This document shows positions 1-6,537 of a stretch of 53,245 nt of DNA, piece by piece (position 1 is the first letter of the stretch; every line of letters begins with the position of its first letter). Below the pieces are notes generated by a model that worked only from the letters and a program-made list of their open reading frames with translations, did no database searches and was not told the origin of the DNA. The position numbers and the translations under genes are program-made. This DNA is from Rhodothermaceae bacterium (GTDB taxonomy: Bacteria > Bacteroidota > Rhodothermia > Rhodothermales > JAHQVL01): assembly GCA_019634345.1 (NCBI GenBank), contig JAHQVL010000162.1:1-53245 (forward strand), read 5' to 3'.

Positions 1-479
1 AAATCAATCGTGTTGGTCAGCACTGGCCAACTAAACACAATGGGTAGCCCATCAAGCCCTATTGCACCGTCTTCTAGCGTTCCGTACGGTGTTTGCAAAA
101 CATATACTAGATTTACCTGACTTTGGAGTGATGTAGAAGTGAAGGCTCCAACGTCATTTGGATCACAATCAATATCAGACAACCACGCTCCGCCTGCTTG
201 TTCGACTAACTCTTCTGTTAGGACATCTTCGGGAACTCCAACAATGTCGGCAAAGCCCATTCCAGCCGAAAGGATCATTGGCACTTCAGACCAATAGTCG
301 GCGCCAACCAGGTTGCCATCAAAAAATGCCGCAAAAGGGCCGGCTGGATAGTTTACAGTGAATTCAACAGGCTCATCATCAATGATTGGATCATTGTCGC
401 TGACTGTATCTTCCGAACAGCCAATTAAAAGGAGGAGTATCCCAACTATAGCAAAAGTTTTAAATAAATAGGGTGTCAT
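1..479 (-). CDS. Lipoprotein, partial (3' end lies beyond the window)
   Basis: An open frame runs leftward from an ATG whose complement is at 477-479 to the window edge, about 159 codons with no stop. The N-terminus is a short basic start, a hydrophobic stretch (residues about 8-19) and a lipobox ending LIGC, so the mature protein should be lipid-anchored at the Cys near residue 21. An acidic Ser/Asp/Asn-rich linker follows, then a domain I do not recognise. It contains two Trp residues, one in a DYWSEVPMIL stretch, and a Cys-bearing DIDCDPND stretch. An A-rich AAGAAA precedes the start. It is on the same strand as the AraC gene, 166 bp downstream of that gene's stop. Function unknown. Confidence 0.75.
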   Translation of the reverse strand, partial: MTPYLFKTFAIVGILLLLIGCSEDTVSDNDPIIDDEPVEFTVNYPAGPFAAFFDGNLVGADYWSEVPMILSAGMGFADIVGVPEDVLTEELVEQAGGAWLSDIDCDPNDVGAFTSTSLQSQVNLVYVLQTPYGTLEDGAIGLDGLPIVFSWPVLTNTID

Positions 480-645
480 TTTCTTATCTAGACCATTTGT
501 TTGTCTTGGCTCTTCATTGGGGCAGGTAACCCCTGGAGTAAACATCGGCTAAATAGTCTGCTGAGTTGTCTTTCGAGATATGAATGGATGTCCCTCGACA
601 CGCAAATGGACAAGAAATCAAGCAAAAAAAGTGGAGTGACCTGCT

Positions 646-1779
646 TCAGGGAGTAGGTTGAGATTTGCGAAAGGCCCCAGGTGTGACTCCAGTGGCCTTC
701 TTGAACTCCCTGTAAAAAGCGGATCTAGAGTTGAACCCTGCTTCTGCAGCGACCCCTTCGATGCTTAAATGGAGGCTATTTGGATCGAGGAGTATGGTCT
801 TGGCTGCTTCGATTCGGTAGCTGTTGACGAAGTCGATAAAATGCTTGTCTAGCATTTCATTTACTACTTGTGAGACATGCCGATAAGGCATGTTTACCTG
901 TGCTGCTACGTCACGCAGTGTCAACTCCTGCTGAAGGTATGGTTTCTCCTGTTCGAAGTGAAGAAGAAGGGTTTTCAGATACGCCTTTTTTTGAAGGGTA
1001 TCAAGTTGCGAGGTTCCATATTTTTCCTCGCCGGATAGCTTTAGCGTCGTTTGAATCCCGTGAAATACCCTGGGCCTGACCAGGGCAATAAGTATGATGG
1101 CACACATAAACGCGGTCATGGCGCATGCTGCCGGCAGTCGGTATAGTTCGTGTAGCGAGAATAGTCCCAGCAAGAGAAGTAGCATAACCAACAGACTCGT
1201 AAACCATCTGAGCCATCGGATGCGTAATTGGTCCTCGAAGGAGGCTACCTGAGTGACGTGAGTTTTAAAGCGGCGGATCCAGATAAATGAGGCAAGGGCA
1301 TAGGTAATCATTAAGACCATTCCATTGGGTATTCCTGGTATGAGTTTTCGATATAGCTCACGTTCGATGTAGATATTCACATATGATTCTCGTATTTCAG
1401 CTCCCACAAACACCAACGGCATTAGCAAAGAAAGGTGAAGCAGGATTGGGATAAAGTGAACCAGTCGCTGCCCCTTGAATATATAGCTCGCATCTACGGA
1501 TGTGCGTACGTAAAAATAAAGTAGTGGACCAATTGCCAATGCAAACGCACCCCAGAGGTGCAGTACCCAGTACTGCTGGTTTTCCGTCGGTATGCCAGCG
1601 TTGCTCCGTATTGCGCCTAGCATCAATAATGCGAAAAGCACCATGATGCTTGCAAAGAGTTTATTTTCTGGTCGATTTTCTCGGCTCCAGAATAAGCTTG
1701 CTATACTCAGTAAAAGGGCTAGTAGCGCACCGAAAAGCGTAACCAACTGAGCGAGATCAAAATTCGTTTCCAGGCTCAT
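646..1779 (-). CDS. AraC-family transcriptional regulator with seven-segment membrane sensor domain
   Basis: A 377-residue protein. Residues about 8-245 hold seven hydrophobic segments (for example LVTLFGALLALLLSIASLFW and WFTSLLVMLLLLLGLFSL), which looks like a membrane-embedded sensory half. Residues about 275-372 are an AraC/XylS DNA-binding domain with two helix-turn-helix units: LRDVAAQVNMPYRHVSQVVN and a second one ending in the family signature region GFNSRSAFYREFKKATGVTP. Membrane-bound AraC regulators of this build are common in Bacteroidota. The target is not evident; the lipoprotein gene downstream on the same strand is the nearest candidate. The ATG is read from the complement of 1777-1779. 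Confidence 0.85.
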   Translation of the reverse strand: MSLETNFDLAQLVTLFGALLALLLSIASLFWSRENRPENKLFASIMVLFALLMLGAIRSNAGIPTENQQYWVLHLWGAFALAIGPLLYFYVRTSVDASYIFKGQRLVHFIPILLHLSLLMPLVFVGAEIRESYVNIYIERELYRKLIPGIPNGMVLMITYALASFIWIRRFKTHVTQVASFEDQLRIRWLRWFTSLLVMLLLLLGLFSLHELYRLPAACAMTAFMCAIILIALVRPRVFHGIQTTLKLSGEEKYGTSQLDTLQKKAYLKTLLLHFEQEKPYLQQELTLRDVAAQVNMPYRHVSQVVNEMLDKHFIDFVNSYRIEAAKTILLDPNSLHLSIEGVAAEAGFNSRSAFYREFKKATGVTPGAFRKSQPTP

Positions 1780-2211
1780 GGCGTGATTTTGGAGACATCC
1801 TAAGGGGTGTTCAGTTGTTGCTGAAAGTATAAAAACATTTCCTCAAATTGTACCAATATTGAACGAATCTAGCGTGCTCCATACGGACAGTTAGTATCGA
1901 GTCATTTTCTGCTCGAACATACACGAACACCCCTACCAGTGTGCTTACCTCGCTTGCTTCTCTCTGCGTTTTCAGATAGAGGAGTAGGTAGTTATTCTTG
2001 GTCGCTGATGCCGTCGAGTGCTTGGAGGGTAACTCCGTGGGAAATTAGAGTCTTTTAGAAATGTCACGACATGTCTAGACAATATCCATATTAAAAATGT
2101 ACCAATACTGTACCGGTCCTATTTGAAAACACTGTAAGTTTTTGTGCCCCAACAGTATATGAGACTGCCCTCAGCGTTTCCTAAACGCTTAGTTGGGTAT
2201 GTGGGGCTTGA
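1780..2211. other. Non-coding stretch upstream of the AraC gene, containing 3' element copy A
   Basis: No credible gene is visible. The part nearest 1779 is the leader of the leftward AraC gene. A lone TGTACCAATATT at 1849-1860 matches the first half of the 3' element found downstream at 2098. The right end is taken up by element copy A (2098-2198). No ParE remnant is visible to the left of copy A, unlike copies C and D, which directly follow ParE loci. Confidence 0.5.
2098..2198 (+). repeat. ParE-associated 3' element, copy A (101 bp)
   Basis: Starts with TGTACC at 2098 and a second TGTACC 11 bp later (2109), followed by GGTCC. CTGTAA comes at 2132-2137, then 35 nt, then the hairpin AGCGTTTCCTAAACGCT at 2173-2189, and it ends with GTTGGGT at 2192-2198. 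Copy C (6001-6101) has the same parts at identical spacing and copy D (12246-12348) differs by 2 nt. In this copy CCCAAC at 2148-2153 can also pair with GTTGGG at 2192-2197. The ParE pseudogene ATG starts 13 bp after the element. Confidence 0.75.
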
Positions 2212-2502
2212 ATGGCAACGATACGTTGGTCGGCACAGGCGCGAAAAGATCTTGAGTTTATCTCTGATTATTACCAGTAAGTTTCTCCTTCTTACGCAGA
2301 ACGCTTTGAAGAGCAGATTTTTCAAACCACTCGTAAACTAGAGGCATTTCCTCGATCTGGTCGAATGATACCTGAATCTGAAGATGATCAACTTCGTGAA
2401 TTGATTTACAGGGAGTATCGGATCATGTATCACGTTGGTGATAAAAATGAGGAGGTGCTGATTCTAACAGTGATACACTCATCATGTCAGTTTGTTGAAT
2501 GA
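2212..2502 (+). pseudogene. ParE/RelE-type toxin, inactivated by a nonsense codon; near-identical copy of 5676-5966
   Basis: Same length (291 nt) and same frame as the intact toxin gene at 5676-5966, with only scattered substitutions. Codon 23 is TAA (2278-2280) where the intact copy has GAG, so translation would stop after DYYQ. Downstream, the ParE core (EAFPRSGRMIPE, RELIYREYRIMYHV) is still open to a TGA at 2500-2502. The C-terminus also differs (QFVE instead of QFGG). No antitoxin gene precedes it; the similarity to the intact locus begins at the ATG itself and continues about 28 bp past the stop. This is a toxin-only duplicate that has lost its antitoxin and its reading frame. Confidence 0.8.
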
Positions 2503-2804
2503 ATAGTCCAAGGATGAAGTCTGTTATCAAAAAAGCCGCTTAGTGCAATCTGATGTGCACCCGCGTACAAGTAGAAACTGAACTAGTGAGAACGTTTCCT
2601 AAACGTTTAACACAGGTATTGCGGGTGCGATTCTGGGCTGAATTAGAGGCTCTGTGGAGAGGTGACACTGGGGTTTTGTCCTTTTACCACTGGATTACCG
2701 CTTTGTCGCATCATGTCAGTCTTTGTCAGGACAGAAATGAAATTGGAAATTATAGAATTTAATCATAGGTTGAGCTCTATCAAAAATCCTAAACCTCCAT
2801 ATCG
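2503..2804. other. Non-coding stretch between the toxin pseudogene and the 418-residue membrane protein
   Basis: Holds element copy B and an outer inverted repeat GCACCCGC (2557-2564) / GCGGGTGC (2621-2628) around its hairpin. After it comes ATTCTGGGCTGAATT (2630-2644), which also follows copy C near 6117-6131. The left end is therefore a diverged duplicate of the region downstream of the intact toxin. No gene is visible; short open frames here lack recognisable protein character. Confidence 0.5.
2516..2616 (+). repeat. ParE-associated 3' element, degenerate copy B
   Basis: The hairpin reads AACGTTTCCTAAACGTT (2591-2607): both arms changed G/C to A/T in a compensating way relative to AGCGTTTCCTAAACGCT, so the stem is kept. 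CTGATG sits at 2550-2555 exactly where the other copies have CTGTAA, and an ACTAG block just before the hairpin matches copy D. The TGTACC pair at the left end is not recognisable. A perfect 8 bp outer inverted repeat (GCACCCGC/GCGGGTGC) flanks the hairpin. Confidence 0.6.
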
Positions 2805-4061
2805 TTGATTTTCCTTTCCATTCTCGCTTCTATTCCCCCGCTGTGGAGCTCAATTAATCAAGCTGTACTGTGTCTTTTTTTTAGTGTTATCTTTTTTGTT
2901 CTTGGAATCACGGTATCTAGAAAAAGCACTGATAAAAATTCGACTTACGCCCTTTTTACGCTTTCTGGAGCATCCCTGGTCTGGGCGGCATGGGGTATAG
3001 TTGAGCTATTAGGTCCTCATGTGCTGGATATCGAAGAGTACATAGTAGAATGGCGAGTACTAAGGTCTTTCTTCTCTTCAATCAATAGTTTTCTTTTATT
3101 GTGGTCCTTGCGTTATTTCGACTTTTCTCCAGAAATACTCAAATACAGGCCCAAGATATTGGTGCCCTATTTCACGTCGGACAAGATGTGGGAAAGAAGT
3201 TTACCCGTGATTCTTCTTGCAGTAACTATGCTGGCAAAATTTGTATTACAGTTATCATCATCAGATCATTTAGAGATACCTGACATTTGCTTTTCTTTTC
3301 TAGTAGGCCTGATGATTTTCTTTACTGTCAAGGACTCTCTTTTTCTTCGACAAATGCCAACATTAGGATACGTTAGCTCCTTTGTAGGTGTGGGTATACT
3401 CCTGCTACAGTTTAGGGTCTCTGGGCCAATCTTGGACGTTATCTCCCTGTTAGATCCATCCGATGAGGTTGTCCTTTCCCTTGCGCTCATATCAAAACCT
3501 GCCCTGCTCACGATCTTTCTGATTTTGGTTTTAAGTTGGGTGTTCGAAAACTGGCGGACGCTGCTTTCTACTATTCAATATAGTGAGCTTCCTGTAAGTC
3601 AACGACCCCAATACATTGTGTATGTTTCCGGGGAAAGAGGGACTAGATCTAGGTTCAAAATAGAAAAATACAGCCTGCGTCAGTCTGATTCTGAAGTTGA
3701 AGAACAAGCTGAGAGACAAACCAATAGCAAAGAGATTCTTGTACCCTGGAAGCAATTGGTCAACCTGATGGATTTAGAGGAAGCCAGGCAATTGAATACA
3801 GTGCCTGATGCAGTCATTGATATTGAGGCAGGATATGTGGACAAGACGGGGCGTCAAATGATGGACATGCGAAATACGCTAGGTATAGATGCGTATTGGC
3901 TTTATGAAACCGACGCTGGCCATTACAGACTCAAACAATACACAAAGGTACTGATCAACAAGAAGTTAATTGAGCATCCTGAGTTTGCCTCCTACAAAAA
4001 GTTAAAATCCATGATGGTGAACGAGCCCCCAGCACTTCACTCTTTGGAAGAAAATGCATAG
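2805..4061 (+). CDS. Unrecognised membrane protein with seven hydrophobic segments and a soluble C-terminal domain
   Basis: 418 residues. About seven hydrophobic segments lie between residues 15 and 247, including AVLCLFFSVIFFVLGITV and ALLTIFLILVLSWVF. Residues about 250-418 are hydrophilic, with a charged stretch rich in Glu/Gln/Ser (about 285-308) followed by a compact-looking region (WKQLVNLMDLEEARQLN, LGIDAYWLYETDAGHYRLKQYTKV). The start must be TTG at 2805, because an in-frame TAA lies at 2790-2792 and there is no earlier ATG. The layout resembles membrane receptors with a C-terminal output module, but I recognise no family. The neighbour at 4299 is also a multi-pass membrane protein, 237 bp away. 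Confidence 0.7.
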   Translation: MIFLSILASIPPLWSSINQAVLCLFFSVIFFVLGITVSRKSTDKNSTYALFTLSGASLVWAAWGIVELLGPHVLDIEEYIVEWRVLRSFFSSINSFLLLWSLRYFDFSPEILKYRPKILVPYFTSDKMWERSLPVILLAVTMLAKFVLQLSSSDHLEIPDICFSFLVGLMIFFTVKDSLFLRQMPTLGYVSSFVGVGILLLQFRVSGPILDVISLLDPSDEVVLSLALISKPALLTIFLILVLSWVFENWRTLLSTIQYSELPVSQRPQYIVYVSGERGTRSRFKIEKYSLRQSDSEVEEQAERQTNSKEILVPWKQLVNLMDLEEARQLNTVPDAVIDIEAGYVDKTGRQMMDMRNTLGIDAYWLYETDAGHYRLKQYTKVLINKKLIEHPEFASYKKLKSMMVNEPPALHSLEENA

Positions 4062-4298
4062 CATCAGCCTGAAAGGCTTATACACTTCGGAGAAACGCAA
4101 ATCTCTACATTATATTTCGCAAATAGACTCGTTAAAGAAATAAGATTTCGGGTTGTTTTTGGAGTAATCTGATTTCATATATTCAATTTTCCGCGACGCT
4201 TTAGATACCTTTTTCATTAATACCGCTCGAAGCCGCCTTCATGTGAAAAACAGGCATGGCTCCGAACGTCTTCGTTAACCACAATCTGAAAAGGAGTC

Positions 4299-5141
4299 AT
4301 GAATAAAGCGATGCAAGATTACTCACGATCAAGGTTTAGAGATTTAGGAGTAACAAGACTGCCAGGCGAATTATACCGGCGTGATCCGATTCTGACAATT
4401 ACAGGGTGGATTCATCTCGTTCTGCTTGTTCTGGGTTTGATATTATTCTGGTTTGATAGCCGAGAAATTCTGGGGATCAATCCTTGGATCAAACCGATGA
4501 AGTTTGCGCTCTCGATCTGGATATACCTCTGGACAATGGCGTTCTTGTTTGGATATCTATCGGTTCCCAAAAAGTGGTTAAGGGTTTTGGGGGGATTGAT
4601 TAGCCTGATGCTGTTTATTGAAATTGTCTGCATCTATATGCAATCCTTTCGTGGTACTATTTCGCATTTTAATGCCGAAACAGCCTTTGACGGATACATC
4701 TATAGCATGATGGGGGCGATGATCGCTCTCAATACGGTGTTTGTGGTTATCGTGCTGATTTTGTTCTTTACGAACACTAAGGGACTTCCTCGTATCGTTG
4801 CATGGGGAATACGCCTGGGAATCATCGGTTTTGTGTTAGGAAGTGCTGTTGGAGGAAAAATGGTTTTAGAGGTGGCTCACACGGTCGGTGCTGCAGACGG
4901 TGGTCCCGGTCTTCCTTTTTTGAACTGGAGTACAATTGCTGGCGATCTCCGCATCGCTCATTTTCTAGGGCTGCACACATTGCAACTGTTTCCATTGGCT
5001 GCCTACGGTTTGAATAGGCGTAATACATTATCTGTGGGCTCAAAGTGGTTTGTATTTACCCTCTTTGTTGTTCTTTACTCAGCCCTTTTGGTAGGTATAT
5101 ACACTCAGGCGCTTCACGGTTTGCCGTTAATATCATCGTAG
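4299..5141 (+). CDS. Conserved hypothetical integral membrane protein
   Basis: 280 residues with about seven hydrophobic segments. Stretches that look conserved for a family of uncharacterised bacterial membrane proteins are WIKPMKFALSIWIYLWTMA (second segment) and PFLNWSTIAGDLRIAHFLGL followed by HTLQLFPL, where two His residues lie in or next to a membrane segment. AAGGAG at 4291-4296 is only 2 nt from the first ATG, so the ATG at 4311 (Met5) is an alternative start with wider spacing. No function is assigned. It may be cotranscribed with the 418-residue membrane protein upstream, though the 237 bp gap makes this uncertain. Confidence 0.75.
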   Translation: MNKAMQDYSRSRFRDLGVTRLPGELYRRDPILTITGWIHLVLLVLGLILFWFDSREILGINPWIKPMKFALSIWIYLWTMAFLFGYLSVPKKWLRVLGGLISLMLFIEIVCIYMQSFRGTISHFNAETAFDGYIYSMMGAMIALNTVFVVIVLILFFTNTKGLPRIVAWGIRLGIIGFVLGSAVGGKMVLEVAHTVGAADGGPGLPFLNWSTIAGDLRIAHFLGLHTLQLFPLAAYGLNRRNTLSVGSKWFVFTLFVVLYSALLVGIYTQALHGLPLISS

Positions 5142-5467
5142 TTTTCCTTCTGTGTGTGTCCCATGCATGCTACCCCTAATTATTCAGGATATGCCACTAC
5201 AAATCCACCTCCTTCTTTTTACCAAACCCACCTGCGATTGGGTACCTACTACAAGGAAGGCAAGATTAAAACGCGTCGTAGTATTACGGCGACAGTGAAC
5301 GAATGGGTGATTAACGTTAAGCGTGAATTTTTGGTTTATACAAGCGTGTCCCTTTTTCTTCGGCCTCATTAAGCAGTTGTACTTCAGAACAAATTAATTC
5401 ATTTCTTGATCTGAGAACATCGATATCATCATCAGGTATCATGCTCTAAACCTTCTCACAAAGTAAG
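5142..5467. other. Intergenic stretch upstream of the intact ParD/ParE-like pair
   Basis: No gene, clear hairpin or repeat was found. The right end presumably carries the promoter of the antitoxin-toxin pair. Open frames here have no recognisable protein features. Confidence 0.4.
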
Positions 5468-5674
5468 ATGACTCAAGCAATAACAAAAGAAGATATCGTT
5501 CGAGCCGTCTCAGAATTACCTGATGACGCTACCCTTGATGATGCATTCGAACGATTGTTTGTGTTGCACAAGATTCAGCAAGGCCTAAAAGAAGCTCAGT
5601 CAGGTGAGGCAATGACGCAGGAAGAGGTTGAGACGCACTTTCGTGAGCGGCGCAAGTCCGGAAAGAAGGGATAA
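5468..5674 (+). CDS. ParD-like antitoxin of a ParE/RelE-type toxin pair
   Basis: 68 residues, acidic, with the pattern ITKEDIVRAVSELPDDATLDDAFERLFVLHKIQQGL and a C-terminal charged tail (VETHFRERRKSGKKG). Small proteins of this type, with a central ELPDDA...EDA-like helix pair, are encoded directly upstream of ParE/RelE toxins. The stop (5672-5674) is 1 nt from the toxin ATG at 5676, which points to one transcript and coupled translation. By family behaviour it should bind and neutralise the toxin and help repress its own promoter. The same layout with a diverged antitoxin recurs at 11713. Confidence 0.8.
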   Translation: MTQAITKEDIVRAVSELPDDATLDDAFERLFVLHKIQQGLKEAQSGEAMTQEEVETHFRERRKSGKKG

Positions 5675-5675
5675 C

Positions 5676-5966
5676 ATGGCAACGATACGTTGGTCGGCAC
5701 AGGCGCGAAAAGATCTTGAATTTATCTCTGATTATTACCAGGAGGTTTCTTCTTCTTATGCAGAACGCTTTGAAGAGCAGATTTTTGAAACCACTCGCAA
5801 ACTAGAGGCATTTCCTCGATCTGGTCGAATGATACCTGAATCTGAAGATGATCAACTTCGTGAATTGATTTACAGGGAGTATCGGATCATGTACCACGTT
5901 GATGATAAAAATGAGGAGGTGCTGATTTTAACAGTGATACACTCGTCACGTCAGTTTGGTGGATAA
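5676..5966 (+). CDS. ParE/RelE-type toxin (intact copy)
   Basis: 96 residues starting MATIRWSAQARKDLEFI. It carries the ParE/RelE core: an N-terminal strand and helix pair, then EAFPRSGRMIPE, then RELIYREYRIMYHV and a final strand ILTVIHSSRQF. ParE proteins act on DNA gyrase and RelE proteins cut ribosome-bound mRNA; sequence alone does not settle which applies here. The start at 5676 is chosen because it lies 1 nt after the antitoxin stop and because the copy at 2212 begins to match exactly there; an in-frame extension back to 5628 would overlap the antitoxin. Element copy C follows 34 bp after the stop. Confidence 0.85.
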   Translation: MATIRWSAQARKDLEFISDYYQEVSSSYAERFEEQIFETTRKLEAFPRSGRMIPESEDDQLRELIYREYRIMYHVDDKNEEVLILTVIHSSRQFGG

Positions 5967-6000
5967 ATAGACCAAGAATCTAGTCTGTCATGCCTTAAAC

Positions 6001-6101
6001 TGTACCCATAGTGTACCGGTCCTTTTTTTAATCTCTGTAACTCATTGATGCACAATTGATTAGCAGATTAGCTCCAGCGTTTCCTAAACGCTAGGTCGGG
6101 T
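6001..6101 (+). repeat. ParE-associated 3' element, copy C (101 bp)
   Basis: TGTACC at 6001 and 6012 (11 bp period), GGTCC, a T-run, CTGTAA at 6035-6040, 35 nt, the hairpin AGCGTTTCCTAAACGCT at 6076-6092, and GTCGGGT at 6095-6101. Every interval equals that of copy A although the intervening bases differ. It lies 34 bp after the stop of the intact toxin gene. The hairpin is not followed by a T-run, so it does not look like an ordinary intrinsic terminator. Confidence 0.8.
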
Positions 6102-6398
6102 GGTTAAGTCAAATGAGATTCTGGGCTGAATTGGAGGGGTTGAGGGGAATTTACTTCAGGCGAGATATCGTTTTATCAGATCAGGACTAAGCAACCCATC
6201 GAGCATCTAGGAATGTCCTGTTGCCGTGACTGGGCCAAAGGAGGTGATCAAATAGTCGCTATACAGCTTGAGCAACGTTGAATCCATTGTTCTTAACCGT
6301 GTAGTAAGAAATTCACAACGCTGTGCTAATGAGTGAACGGTGTAACATCAGTTATTATAGTAGAAATTCAGCGTGCGTTTGCCTTAGCCACCTTTAAG

Positions 6399-6432
6399 GG
6401 CAGAGTCCACTAAACGGCAGAGTCCACTAAAC
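6399..6432 (+). repeat. Two tandem copies of a 17 bp unit
   Basis: GGCAGAGTCCACTAAAC is present twice, head to tail, at 6399-6415 and 6416-6432, about 105 bp upstream of the susC start. It could be a recent slippage duplication or a pair of direct-repeat binding sites. Confidence 0.8.
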
Positions 6433-6537
6433 ATAGTCTACCTCGACAGTGCCTCCTGTCCCACGCTTCACGGAAGTCGATTTCCGCGGGAAGAGCTTCG
6501 CATGCCCTAACCTATTTACGTACATAAGCCAGATTGT

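Larger units (their letters stand above)
5967..6537. other. 571 bp intergenic stretch between the toxin gene and susC
   Basis: Left part: element copy C (6001-6101) and the ATTCTGGGCTGAATT block shared with 2630-2644. Middle: AAAGGAGGTGATC at 6237-6249, a near-perfect complement of the usual 3' end of 16S rRNA, followed only by a short frame GTG ATC AAA TAG. Right part: two tandem copies of a 17 bp unit (6399-6432), then the susC leader, which includes CGGAA/TTCCG complementarity near 6473-6488. I see no gene here. Confidence 0.5.

Noticed and set aside
2144..2341. Open frame across element A and the toxin pseudogene
   Set aside because: It runs out of frame with the ParE coding frame and its first part is the translation of the repeat. 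No protein features.
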